DNA from: Burkholderiales bacterium 8X
Lineage (GTDB): Bacteria; Pseudomonadota; Gammaproteobacteria; Burkholderiales; Burkholderiaceae_C
Direction of reading: 5' to 3'
NCBI GenBank assembly: GCA_902506565.1
Contig: LR732703.1
Coordinates: 1,322,525-1,386,524 of the forward strand
DNA: 64,000 nt
Shown here: positions 26,239 to 37,739 of the stretch, piece by piece
Numbering within the stretch: position 1 is the stretch's first letter
How the letters are laid out: each line of letters starts with the position of its first letter
Program-made: the position numbers and the translations under genes
The notes under the pieces: generated by a model
Database searches by the model: none
What the model saw: only the letters and a program-made list of their open reading frames with translations
Told to the model about the DNA's origin: nothing

Positions 26239-27421
26239 GCTCGAACCCCGACCGCAGCTTTCGCGGTTCTGGAGCTACGGCTCCCCGATCCTGGCGCTCC
26301 TGATCACCGTGCTGATCGGCATGGTGCTGTTCTCCTTGCTCGGCAAGGATCCGGTCAAGGGCCTCGGCGTGTTCTTCTGGGAGCCGATCAAGAGCGGCTA
26401 TGCGCTGGGCGAACTGATGGTCAAGGCCACGCCGCTCCTCATCATCGCGCTGGGCCTGGCGGTCTGCTTCCGGTCGAACGTCTGGAACATCGGCGCCGAG
26501 GGGCAGTTCGTGTTCGGCGCGATCTGCGCAGGCGGCGTGGCGCTGTTGGCCGACAAGACGACCGGCAGCTGGATCGTCGCCGCGATCCTGGTCGCCGGCA
26601 TCCTGGGCGGCATGGTGTGGGCCGGCATCGTGGCGCTGCTGCGCGATCGCTTCAATGCGAACGAGATCCTGGTCAGCCTGATGCTGGTCTACGTCGCCAC
26701 GCTGCTGCTCGGCTACATGGTCTACGGTCCGTGGAAGGATCCGATGGGCTACAACTTCCCGCAGACCAAGACCTTCGATGCGGTGACGCAGATCCCGCGG
26801 CTCATGAAGGGCTCGCGCGTCAGCATCGGCTTGCTGCTGGCGCTGGCCGGCGCCGCGGCCTTGTGGGTGTTCCTGTTCCGCACGCGGGCCGGCTTCGCGC
26901 AGCAGGTCGGCGGCCTGGCACCGGCGGCTGCGCGCTATGCCGGCTTCTCGGCGCGGCGCGCGATCTGGATCGCCTTGCTCACCTCGGGCGGCGCGGCGGG
27001 CCTGGCCGGCGCGCTCGAAGTCGCCGGGCCGATCGGGCAGCTCACGCCCTACGTGCCGGCCGGCTACGGCTTCGCCGCGATCATCGTCGCCTTCGTCGGG
27101 CGGCTGCATCCGGTGGGCATGATCTTCTCGGCGATCCTGATGAGCATGTTCTACATCGGAGGCGAGCTCGCGCAGTCGCGGCTGGGCCTGCCCAAGTCGC
27201 TGACCGGCGTGTTCCAGGGCCTCTTGCTGTTCAGCCTGCTCGCCTGCGACACGCTGATCGCCTATCGCATCAAGCGACGGTCCGCGCCCAAGGCCATCGC
27301 CGCGCCGTCGGGCACGCCGGCCAGCGCGTCGGGTGCGTCGGGTGCGTCGGGCACGGCCACGCTGCAGGCGAGCACGCCGCTCAACCCGCCCATCTCGCGT
27401 ACCGCCGAAGGAGTGCTCTGA
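26231..27421 (+). CDS. ABC transporter permease, BmpA-type purine uptake (subunit 1)
   Basis: A 396-residue inner-membrane permease of the BPD_transp_2 family with about nine to ten hydrophobic segments. The conserved NVWNIGAEGQFVFGAI motif near residue 80 is diagnostic of nucleoside permeases such as NupP/YufP. The C-terminal cytoplasmic tail is low-complexity (Ala-Ser-Gly repeats, Thr/Pro-rich) and includes a 9-bp tandem repeat. The start overlaps the ATPase end by 8 bp; the next permease begins 2 bp after its stop. Confidence 0.92.
27325..27350 (+). repeat. 9-bp tandem repeat, about three copies, in the permease tail
   Basis: GCGTCGGGT is repeated head-to-tail (27325, 27334, 27343; the last base of the third copy differs) and encodes Ala-Ser-Gly repeats at the cytoplasmic C-terminus of the first permease. 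The unit keeps the frame, so copy-number change would only alter tail length. Confidence 0.8.
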
Positions 27422-27423
27422 TC

Positions 27424-28344
27424 ATGGAAAGCTACGCATTGCTGATCGGCTCGACCCTCGCCGCCGGGACCGTGCTCGCGATCGCGGCGCTCGGCCTCCT
27501 CATCAACGAGAAGGCCGGCATCGTCAACCTCGGCGCCGAGGGCATGATGCTGTGCGCCGCGATCGCCGGCTTCGCGACCGTGGTGGTCACCGGCAGCACC
27601 TGGCTCGGCTTCCTGGTCGGCATGGCGGCTGGCGCCTTGCTGGCGGCGATCTTCGGCGTGCTGGTGATCTGGCTCAACACCAACCAGTACGCCACCGGCC
27701 TGGCGCTGAGTCTCTTCGGCGTCGGCTTTTCGGCCTTCGCGGGCATCCGCTTCGTGCAGGCCAAGCTGCCCGAAAGCGTGAACTACGCCTTGCCGGTGCT
27801 GGGCGACATCCCGCTCCTGGGTGCGGCGCTTTTCCGCCATCACCCGATGGTGTATTTCGCGATGGCGCTCACCGGTGGGTTGATCTGGTTCCTGTATCGC
27901 ACGCGGGCCGGCCTGGTGCTGCGCTCGGTCGGCGAGTCGCCCGAGTCCTCGCATGCGCTCGGCTATCCGGTGCGGCGCATCCGCTTCCTGGCGGTGGTCG
28001 CGGGCGGCGCCCTGTGCGGGCTGTCGGGCGCCTACCTGTCGACGGTGTACACGCCGCTCTGGGTCGAGGGCATGGTCGCCGGCCGCGGCTGGATCGCGCT
28101 GGCCCTCACCACCTTCGCGACATGGCGGCCGGTTCGGGTGCTGCTCGGCGCCTACCTGTTCGGCTTTGTCTCGATGCTCGGCTTTCACCTGCAGAGCACC
28201 GGGATCGACGTGCCGAGCCAGTTCCTCAGCATGCTGCAGTACATCGCGCCGATCGTGGTGCTGGCACTGATCTCGCGCAACCCGGCGTTCATTCGCATCA
28301 ACATGCCGGCCTCGATCGGGAAGCCGTTCTACCCCGGCTCATAA
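27424..28344 (+). CDS. ABC transporter permease, BmpA-type purine uptake (subunit 2)
   Basis: A 306-residue permease of the BPD_transp_2 family with about eight to nine transmembrane segments. Signature elements are LLINEKAGIVNLGAEGMML near residue 25 and GALCGLSGAYLS near 200. It is the partner of the upstream permease (NupQ/YufQ-like). It begins at ATG 27424, two bases after the previous stop. Followed after 51 bp by the lipoprotein receptor gene. Confidence 0.93.
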   Translation: MESYALLIGSTLAAGTVLAIAALGLLINEKAGIVNLGAEGMMLCAAIAGFATVVVTGSTWLGFLVGMAAGALLAAIFGVLVIWLNTNQYATGLALSLFGVGFSAFAGIRFVQAKLPESVNYALPVLGDIPLLGAALFRHHPMVYFAMALTGGLIWFLYRTRAGLVLRSVGESPESSHALGYPVRRIRFLAVVAGGALCGLSGAYLSTVYTPLWVEGMVAGRGWIALALTTFATWRPVRVLLGAYLFGFVSMLGFHLQSTGIDVPSQFLSMLQYIAPIVVLALISRNPAFIRINMPASIGKPFYPGS

Positions 28345-28395
28345 TCCGAAGCTGTTTTTTTCTGTCGTCACCCCGTCTCTTTCGAGGATCTCCCA

Positions 28396-30722
<2,327 letters not shown>

Positions 30723-30887
30723 TACGGGCAGCCTGTCTTTCGCCTGCGCCCCATCGCCAAGGCCGGCGCAAGAAGCCATGGATGAGCTGCTGCCGAGGCT
30801 CATCGTGGGAAAAAACCCCGTCGAATGACTTTAATTCGTAAGCGAAGCGCACGCGGCACCCGCTTTTTGCGGAAGGCGCGGATCTTT

Positions 30888-30950
30888 CGGTTACATATCA
30901 AATCGTTGTCTTTGATAATAGTATTTTTGACCTACGTTCCAGTTTAGAGG
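30888..30950 (+). promoter_or_regulatory. AT-rich promoter candidate and RBS ahead of the synthetase gene
   Basis: The 236-bp gap before the FAAL-NRPS gene turns sharply AT-rich at its 3' end. A GATAAT hexamer (30914-30919) is a fair -10; a TTACAT at 30891-30896 is at 17-bp spacing but is a poor -35. An AGAGG Shine-Dalgarno at 30946-30950 lies 8 bases before the ATG. The promoter assignment is tentative; the ribosome site is good. Confidence 0.35.
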
Positions 30951-30958
30951 CCGCGTGC

Positions 30959-33900
30959 ATGTATGAACCCAACGTGACCGACCCGAAGACGACTTCGCAT
31001 ATCGGGACGATCCGCCCAGAAACACTCGGCTCCCTTTTTCTCCACCGGTGCGAGGCGCTCGGCGAGCAGAGCGCCTACGCCGTGCTCGCGGACGATCTCT
31101 CGATCCGCGAAGCGATCGCTTTTCGCGAACTTCGCCTGCAGGTGGCCCAGGTCGCCTCGTGGCTCGACCGTTTCACGAACGCCGGCGAGCGGGTGTTGCT
31201 CGCATTTCCAGCCGGGCTCGAGTTCGAGCTGGTTTTCTGGGCATGCCTCCTGACCGGCCGGGTCGCCGTGCCGGTGCCCGCGCCCGATCCGCTCCGGCTG
31301 CATCATGCGGCGCCGCGCCTTCGAAGCATCATTGCCGACTCGCGTGCCGCAGCGGTCCTGACCACGCCCGGACTGCTCGACGCCGCAGCCGCCACGCTGG
31401 ATGCCGCGACGCTGTCCATGGCGCGGTGGATGGCGCTGCCGCCGATGGCGACGCTGGCCGCCGACGATGCCGAAGCGGTCGACCGGGCCCTGTTGTCGAG
31501 CGTCGCCCGCATCCCGCCAAGCGCGCTGGCCTACCTGCAATACACCTCCGGTTCGACCTCGGCGCCGCGTGGCGTGCGGCTGACCCATGCGAACGTGCTG
31601 GCCAATGCGCTTGCGCTGCAGCGCGGCTTCAAGGCGGAGGTCGGAAGCCGCGTGCTCAACTGGCTGCCGCATTTCCACGACTACGGCCTCGTGTGCGGCG
31701 TGATCGCGCCGATCGTCTCCGGCGCCAGCACCTTCCTGATGTCGCCGATCGCATTCGTGCGCCGGCCGCTGCGTTGGCTGGATGCGATCGAGCGACATTC
31801 GATCACCCATACCGGCGCACCCGACTCCGCCTTCGCGACCTGCCTGCAGGCGGCGGGCGACAAGCCATTGGCCGCGCGGCTGGACAGCCTGGTCAGCCTG
31901 AGCTGCGGCGCCGAGCCGATCCGTGCCGACACCGTCGAGCGGGTCATGGCGGTGTTCGGCCCTGCCGGACTCCGGCCGGAAGCCTTGATGTGTTCGTACG
32001 GCCTGGCCGAGGCCGTGCTCGGCGTCACCGGCGGCGATCGCGGCTGGCCGCCACGGATCGTCGATGCGGACGCGAAGGCCTTGCGCGACGGGCGCTACGT
32101 CGCCGCGACCGCCGGATCGAGCCTGCAGGCGGCGGCGCCGGCCTCGGGTGTAGGTGCAGGTGCGACGCGGCGACTGGTGGGCTGCGGCCGACCGCTCGCG
32201 CAAACCGACCTGGCGGTCATCGATCTCGATACCGAGCGTCCGGTCGCGGCCGGCAGCATCGGCGAGATCTGGGTGCGCTCGCCCAGCGTGGGCCTGGGCT
32301 ATTGGATGCAGCCGGAGGCGAGCGAGGAGATCTTCGATGCCTTCATCGACGGCGCGGGCGGGCCGTACCTGCGCACTGGGGACCTGGGCTTCCTGGACCA
32401 GGGCGAACTCTTCATCACCGGTCGCTCGAAAGACCTGGTGATCGTGCACGGCGAGAACCACTATCCGCAGGATCTCGAATGGAGCGCCGAGCGGGCGCAT
32501 GCCGACCTGCGTCCCGGCCATGGCGTCGCGTTCGCGGTCGACGGCCCGGCCGGCGAATCGCTGGTGCTGGTGCTCGAAGCCGATCGCCGGGTGCGCGAGC
32601 CGGACGTGGATGCGATCTTTCGCGAGGTGCGGCGCGCCATCGCGGTCGAGCACGGGCTGCCGCTTCATGCGATGGCGCTGGTTCGCTCGGGATCGTTGCC
32701 GCGAACGTCGAGCGGCAAGCTGCAGCGCAGCCGTTGCCGCGAGCTCTTCGTCGAGGGCCGGCTGGCGCTGCTCGCGCCGGTCTGCTCGGGCGAGCCTTCG
32801 GGCAGCGCGGCGGAGAGCGAGACCGGCGCCGAAGCTGGCGACGGCCGTGAGCGGCCCGGAACCGTGGCACCTCGCAATGCCACCGAGCAGGCGCTGTGGG
32901 AGGTCTGGAGCGAGGTGCTGGGCACCCGGTCCTTCGGCGTCACCGACAGCTTCTTCGACCTCGGCGGCAATTCGCTTCGCATGACCCAGGTGGTGTCGCG
33001 GGTCAACGCTCGTTTCGATATCGAGCTGCCGCTCGGCGAACTGCTCGAGCACGCCAGCATCGCCGCCCTCGCGGCCGAGGTCGAGCGCCATCGCGGCAAC
33101 GACGCCGGGGCGGCGTCCGGCCTGCGCCTGGCAGGGCCGGTGGCGGTTGGTCGCGACAAGCCGCTGCCGGTTTCCCTGTCGCAGCGCCGCATGTGGGTGA
33201 TCCAGCATTTCGAGCCGGCCTCGACCGCGTACAACGTGCCGATCGCGATCCGGGTTCGGGGTGCGTTCGATGTCGATGTCTGCCAGCGGGCGTTCGACCT
33301 GATGGTGGCTCGCCACGAGGGCTTGCGCACCCACTTCGTGATGGGCGAGAGCGAGCCACTGCAACGAATCGAGCCGACCGCCTCGGTCCCGATCGAGCTC
33401 ATCGACCTGCGGCCGCTGCCGGCGCAGGACCGCAACCGCGCCGCGCGCTCGCTGCTGGCGGAGCGGCTCGCGCGGTCTTTCGACCTCGCCAAGGCTCCGT
33501 TGCACCAGCCGACCGTGATCCGGCTGCAGGACGACGAGCATGTGCTCTTCTGGCACCTGCATCATGCGATCACCGACAACTGGGCCGGTGCGCTCTTGAT
33601 GCGGGAAGCCCTTGCGGCCTATGTCGCGTTGGCGCGCGGCGAGACCCACGCGCCGCCGCCGCTCGACATCCAGTACGCCGACTACGCCGCCTGGCAGCGC
33701 CTGCCGGCCTCGGTGGAGGCTCGCAAGCCGCATCTGGACTACTGGCGCGAGCGCCTCAAGGACCTGCCCGACCTCGACCTGCCGACCGATTTCCCGCGGC
33801 CGGCGCGCGCGAGCTTCAAGGGCGCGCGGGTTTCGGCCGAGCTGCCGCCGCGGCTGCGGGATGCGCTGCGCACCTTCGGCGGGCGCGAGGCGGTGACGCC

Positions 33901-36301
33901 CTTCGTGGTGCTGCTGTCGGGCTTCGCCTTGATGATCTCGCGGCATGCCAAGAGCGAGGATGTCGCCATCGGCACGCCGATCGCCAATCGGCATCGGCTC
34001 GCCGCCGAAGGGCTGGTGGGCACGCTGGTCAACACGCTCGTCATGCGCACCGACCTGTCGGGCGACCCGAGCTTCACGCAACTGGTGCACCGGGTTCGAA
34101 AGAACGCGCTGGACGCCTATGCCCACCAGGACGCGCCGTACGACGAGCTGATCGACGCGCTCGGCCATGACCGTACCTTGCGGCCCGAAGGTCCGGTGCG
34201 GGTGTTGTTCAACGTGCTCAATGCGCCGGTCGGGCAGCTCGACCTGAACGGGCTCGAGGTCGAGGAGTTCGACTTCGAGCGCAACGCGGCGCAGTTCGAT
34301 CTCTCGATGCACATCGACACCGAGTTCTCGCATCGCGCGCACCTCGAATACGCGAGCGACCTCTATTCGGAGGTGACGGCCTCGCGCATGCTGGAGAACT
34401 ACCTGGCGCTGCTCGAACGGCTGCTCGGCGAGCCCGAGCGACCGGTCTCGGCACACGAGCTTCTGTCGAACGGCCAGATGGCGCTGCTGCGCCATGCCTG
34501 GAACGGCGCCACCGCGCCGCTGCCGGCCCGGTTGCTGGTGCATCGCTATGTCGGGCTGGACGATCCGCAGGTCGCCGATCGGATCGCCGCCATCGGCGCG
34601 GAAGACGGCCGGGCCCATACCTTCGCGGATCTCGATGCCGCATCGAACCGGCTGGCGCGCTTCCTGCGCGAACGCGGGGTCGCACGCGGCCTGCGGGTCG
34701 GGCTGTGCATCGATCGCAGCATCTCGATGCTGGTCGCGCAACTCGGCGTGATGAAGTCGGGTGCCGCCTACATTCCGCTCGATCCGGCCTACCCGCCCGA
34801 CCGCTTGCGCTACATGGCGGTGGATGCGGACCTGAGCTTCGTGCTCGCGCAACCGACGACGCGCGCGATCGTCGACGGTCTCGGCGTCGAGGTGTTCGAT
34901 GTCGAGGACCTGCTGATCGCGCAACGCGCCTCGGCCGAGCCGCTGGTGCCGGATGCGGCGCTGGACGCCACGCCCGAAGACGATGCCTACCTGATCTACA
35001 CCTCCGGCTCGACCGGGCAGCCCAAGGGCGTCAAGGTGCAGCACCGGTCGGTGGTCAACTTCCTGGAGGGCATGGTCACGATGCCGGGCATGGCCTCCGA
35101 CGACTGCCTGGTGGCGATCACCAGCCCCTCGTTCGATCCGTCGGTGCTCGACCTGATGCTGCCCCTGCGGGTGCGTGCCCGCCTGGTCGTGGCCTCGCAC
35201 GCGCAGGCGCAAGACCCGTTCGTGCTGCGCGCGCTGCTCGAGGACCACGGTGCGACCATGCTGCAGGCCACGCCTTCCGCCTGGCGCCTGCTGATCGGCA
35301 CCGGATGGAAGGGCACGCCGAGGTTCCGCGCCTTGATCGGCGGCGAACCGCTGCCGCCGATCCTGGCCGAGCGGTTGATGGAGCGCACCGGCGAGCTCTG
35401 GAACATCTACGGGCCGACCGAGACCACGGTGTGGACCACCGGCTGGCGGGTGCATTCGCCGCGCGAGCAGATCGCGATCGGCAAGCCGATCGCCAACACC
35501 ACGGTCTGGGTGCTCGATGCCGAAGGCCATGTCTGCCCGATCGGCGTGCCGGGCGAACTGCACGTGGGCGGCTACAACGTGACACCCGGCTACCACCGGC
35601 GCGCGGAACTCACCGCCGAAAAGTTCGTACCCGACCCGTTCAGCGACGAGCCCGACGGGCGCCTCTACCGCACCGGCGACCTCGGGCGCTGGCGCCACGA
35701 CGGCGAGCTGGAGCACATGGGCCGCGCCGACCACCAGGTCAAGCTGCGCGGCCATCGCATCGAGATGGGCGAGATCGAGTCCGCGCTGCTCGACCATCCG
35801 GAAGTGGCGCATTGCGTCTGCATCACCCGAGCCGAAAGCGAAGAAGACGTGCGGCTGGTCGCCTACTGCGTGCCGGTGCCGGGCCGGCGCCCGACCGTCG
35901 CCGAACTGCGCGACCATCTTCGTTCGAGGCTGCCGCAGTACATGATCCCGCAGCATTTCGTGCTGCTGGAGACCATGCCGCAGTTGCCGAACGGCAAGGT
36001 CAATCGGGCGGCCCTGCCGGCGCCGGTGATCGAAGCCGTGCTGGCGGACGGCCGCAGCTACCTGGCGCCCGAAACGCCGAACGAGCAGGCCATCGCGCGC
36101 ATCTGGTCCGGGCTCCTGGGCGTGGAGCAGGTCGGGCGGATGGACAACTTCTTCGACCTCGGCGGCCACTCGCTGCTGGCGATGCGCGCGGTAACCGCGA
36201 TCGAGGAAGAACTCGGCATGAAGGTGCTGCCGCGCCGCTTGATCTACGAAACCCTGAGGCAACTCGCGCAGCCCGAGCCGGACGTGCCGGCGAGCGCCTG
36301 A
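30959..36301 (+). CDS. Orphan lipopeptide-type synthetase: FAAL-PCP-C-A-PCP
   Basis: A 1780-residue multidomain enzyme. Residues about 1-620 form a fatty acyl-AMP ligase (YTSGSTSAPRGVRLTH near 195, LPHFHDYGLV, CSYGLAEAVLG). A carrier domain has Ser672 in FFDLGGNSLRM. A condensation domain spans about 720-1150, with HHAITDN at 868-874 (the usual final Gly of HHxxxDG is Asn). An adenylation domain lies at about 1190-1690 (YTSGSTGQPKG near 1347, IYGPTETT, YRTGDLGR). A last carrier has Ser1738 in FFDLGGHSLLAM. There is no thioesterase, reductase or second module. It would load an acyl chain, join it to one amino acid and leave it on the carrier. No phosphopantetheinyl transferase or exporter is adjacent. 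It sits within the purine cluster. Confidence 0.92.
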   Translation: MYEPNVTDPKTTSHIGTIRPETLGSLFLHRCEALGEQSAYAVLADDLSIREAIAFRELRLQVAQVASWLDRFTNAGERVLLAFPAGLEFELVFWACLLTGRVAVPVPAPDPLRLHHAAPRLRSIIADSRAAAVLTTPGLLDAAAATLDAATLSMARWMALPPMATLAADDAEAVDRALLSSVARIPPSALAYLQYTSGSTSAPRGVRLTHANVLANALALQRGFKAEVGSRVLNWLPHFHDYGLVCGVIAPIVSGASTFLMSPIAFVRRPLRWLDAIERHSITHTGAPDSAFATCLQAAGDKPLAARLDSLVSLSCGAEPIRADTVERVMAVFGPAGLRPEALMCSYGLAEAVLGVTGGDRGWPPRIVDADAKALRDGRYVAATAGSSLQAAAPASGVGAGATRRLVGCGRPLAQTDLAVIDLDTERPVAAGSIGEIWVRSPSVGLGYWMQPEASEEIFDAFIDGAGGPYLRTGDLGFLDQGELFITGRSKDLVIVHGENHYPQDLEWSAERAHADLRPGHGVAFAVDGPAGESLVLVLEADRRVREPDVDAIFREVRRAIAVEHGLPLHAMALVRSGSLPRTSSGKLQRSRCRELFVEGRLALLAPVCSGEPSGSAAESETGAEAGDGRERPGTVAPRNATEQALWEVWSEVLGTRSFGVTDSFFDLGGNSLRMTQVVSRVNARFDIELPLGELLEHASIAALAAEVERHRGNDAGAASGLRLAGPVAVGRDKPLPVSLSQRRMWVIQHFEPASTAYNVPIAIRVRGAFDVDVCQRAFDLMVARHEGLRTHFVMGESEPLQRIEPTASVPIELIDLRPLPAQDRNRAARSLLAERLARSFDLAKAPLHQPTVIRLQDDEHVLFWHLHHAITDNWAGALLMREALAAYVALARGETHAPPPLDIQYADYAAWQRLPASVEARKPHLDYWRERLKDLPDLDLPTDFPRPARASFKGARVSAELPPRLRDALRTFGGREAVTPFVVLLSGFALMISRHAKSEDVAIGTPIANRHRLAAEGLVGTLVNTLVMRTDLSGDPSFTQLVHRVRKNALDAYAHQDAPYDELIDALGHDRTLRPEGPVRVLFNVLNAPVGQLDLNGLEVEEFDFERNAAQFDLSMHIDTEFSHRAHLEYASDLYSEVTASRMLENYLALLERLLGEPERPVSAHELLSNGQMALLRHAWNGATAPLPARLLVHRYVGLDDPQVADRIAAIGAEDGRAHTFADLDAASNRLARFLRERGVARGLRVGLCIDRSISMLVAQLGVMKSGAAYIPLDPAYPPDRLRYMAVDADLSFVLAQPTTRAIVDGLGVEVFDVEDLLIAQRASAEPLVPDAALDATPEDDAYLIYTSGSTGQPKGVKVQHRSVVNFLEGMVTMPGMASDDCLVAITSPSFDPSVLDLMLPLRVRARLVVASHAQAQDPFVLRALLEDHGATMLQATPSAWRLLIGTGWKGTPRFRALIGGEPLPPILAERLMERTGELWNIYGPTETTVWTTGWRVHSPREQIAIGKPIANTTVWVLDAEGHVCPIGVPGELHVGGYNVTPGYHRRAELTAEKFVPDPFSDEPDGRLYRTGDLGRWRHDGELEHMGRADHQVKLRGHRIEMGEIESALLDHPEVAHCVCITRAESEEDVRLVAYCVPVPGRRPTVAELRDHLRSRLPQYMIPQHFVLLETMPQLPNGKVNRAALPAPVIEAVLADGRSYLAPETPNEQAIARIWSGLLGVEQVGRMDNFFDLGGHSLLAMRAVTAIEEELGMKVLPRRLIYETLRQLAQPEPDVPASA

Positions 36302-36363
36302 CCTCGGCAGCCGGCGGTTTGTACTGACGAGCAGTCCGCGTGGCATCGCTTACAAGCGGTGCC

Positions 36364-37650
36364 ATGACGGACGAGCTGCTGCACATCACCCTGCCCGAAA
36401 TGCTGGCCGCGCTGCTGGCCTTGATCGTGGTGGGCCTCGGTTTCGTGATCTGGTCGATCCGGCGCCATCGCGATCCGAAGCTGCAGATCGATTGCGATGC
36501 GCCGATCGACCGGCAGCTGCCGTCGCTTTCGGGGCTGACCCAGGGCACCGTCTACGAAGGCAACTCGATCGAGCTGTTCGAGAACGGCGCCTTCTTCGAT
36601 GCCTTGTTCGAGGAAATCGCCGGCGCCAGGCAGAGCATCCATTTCGAGACCTTCCTCTGGAAGGAAGGCCGCCTCGGCGCCCGCCTGGCGGCTGCGTTGT
36701 GCGAGAAGGCGCGCGCAGGCGTGGCGGTGCGGGTGCTGGTGGATGCGGACGGCGGCAAGGCGATGGGCGAGGGCGCCAGCCGGATGCTGCGCGATGCGGG
36801 CTGCAAGCTGCACATGCACCATCCGCGTCATTGGCGCAGCGTCGGCGTCTTCAACGACCGCGACCATCGCAAGATCGTGGTCGTCGACGGGCGGGTCGCG
36901 TTCGCCGGCGGCCATTGCATCGTCGACAGCTGGATGGGCGACGCGGCCGACCGCGAGCAGGTGCGGGACCTGGGCGTGCGACTGCGGGGGCCGGTGGTGC
37001 ATGCGGTGCAGTCCGCCTTCAGCGAGAACTGGGTCGAGGACACCGGCGAGCTCTTCGTCGGCGACAAGGTGTTTCCGCCGCTCGCGCCGGCCGGCGAAGT
37101 GCCGGTACACGTGGCCAGCATCAAGGCAGAAGGATCGCCGCCGGCGGTCAAGATCCTGCATCACCTGGTGCTGTGCATGGCGCGGGAACGGATCTGGATC
37201 CAGAACCCGTACTTCCTGCCGGACCAGGAAGCGATCGATGCGCTCTGCGAGGCGGCGAAGCGCGGCGTCGACGTTCGGGTGATGGTGCCGTCGGCCGAGG
37301 CTTCGGACATGCCGATGGTGCAGCACGCGGCGCACCGCAACTTCCATCTGCTGCTCGAAGGCGGCGTGCGGATCTTCGAGTTCCAGCGATGCCTGCTGCA
37401 CCAGAAGGTGATCAGCGTGGACGGCAAGTGGTGCGCGATCGGCTCGAGCAATTTCGACGATCGTTCCTTCGAGACGAACGACGAGATCACCCTGGGGTTG
37501 CTCGATGCCGACCTGGCCGGGCAGCTCGAGCGGATCTTCGAGAAAGACAGCGCCGACTGCATCGAGCTCGACCGCGACAGCTGGGCCCGGCGGGGCTGGC
37601 TGCATCGCTGCAAGGACAACGCGTTCTACCTCTTCAACGAGCTGCTCTAG
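36364..37650 (+). CDS. Cardiolipin synthase-like phospholipase D protein (ClsB type)
   Basis: A 428-residue membrane-anchored phospholipase D superfamily protein. The N-terminus has one transmembrane helix (LPEMLAALLALIVVGLGFVI). Two HKD-type catalytic regions follow: DHRKIVVVDGRVAFAGG near residue 170 and LLHQKVISVDGKWCAIGSSN near 345, each with His, Lys and Asp. These enzymes make cardiolipin or remodel phosphatidyl groups. It starts 62 bp after the synthetase, so co-transcription is possible. A near-perfect inverted repeat (36342-36363) immediately precedes its ATG. Confidence 0.88.
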   Translation: MTDELLHITLPEMLAALLALIVVGLGFVIWSIRRHRDPKLQIDCDAPIDRQLPSLSGLTQGTVYEGNSIELFENGAFFDALFEEIAGARQSIHFETFLWKEGRLGARLAAALCEKARAGVAVRVLVDADGGKAMGEGASRMLRDAGCKLHMHHPRHWRSVGVFNDRDHRKIVVVDGRVAFAGGHCIVDSWMGDAADREQVRDLGVRLRGPVVHAVQSAFSENWVEDTGELFVGDKVFPPLAPAGEVPVHVASIKAEGSPPAVKILHHLVLCMARERIWIQNPYFLPDQEAIDALCEAAKRGVDVRVMVPSAEASDMPMVQHAAHRNFHLLLEGGVRIFEFQRCLLHQKVISVDGKWCAIGSSNFDDRSFETNDEITLGLLDADLAGQLERIFEKDSADCIELDRDSWARRGWLHRCKDNAFYLFNELL

Positions 37651-37739
37651 CCGATGCTGCCTCGCACCTAGAATCACGCCCCCGGTCGTTGCTCCACGAT
37701 CGGCTTTTCTTGTTCGACGGAGCCATGTAGAGGACCACC

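Noticed and set aside
30944..36346. 1800-residue open frame on the minus strand opposite the synthetase
   Set aside because: High-GC codon bias keeps the antisense frame open; the sequence is Arg/His/Gly-rich with no domains, whereas the plus frame has complete FAAL, C, A and PCP motifs.
36342..36363. Near-perfect inverted repeat directly before the phospholipase D start
   Set aside because: One mismatch, a 2-nt loop and no U-tract; it could affect translation but chance cannot be excluded.
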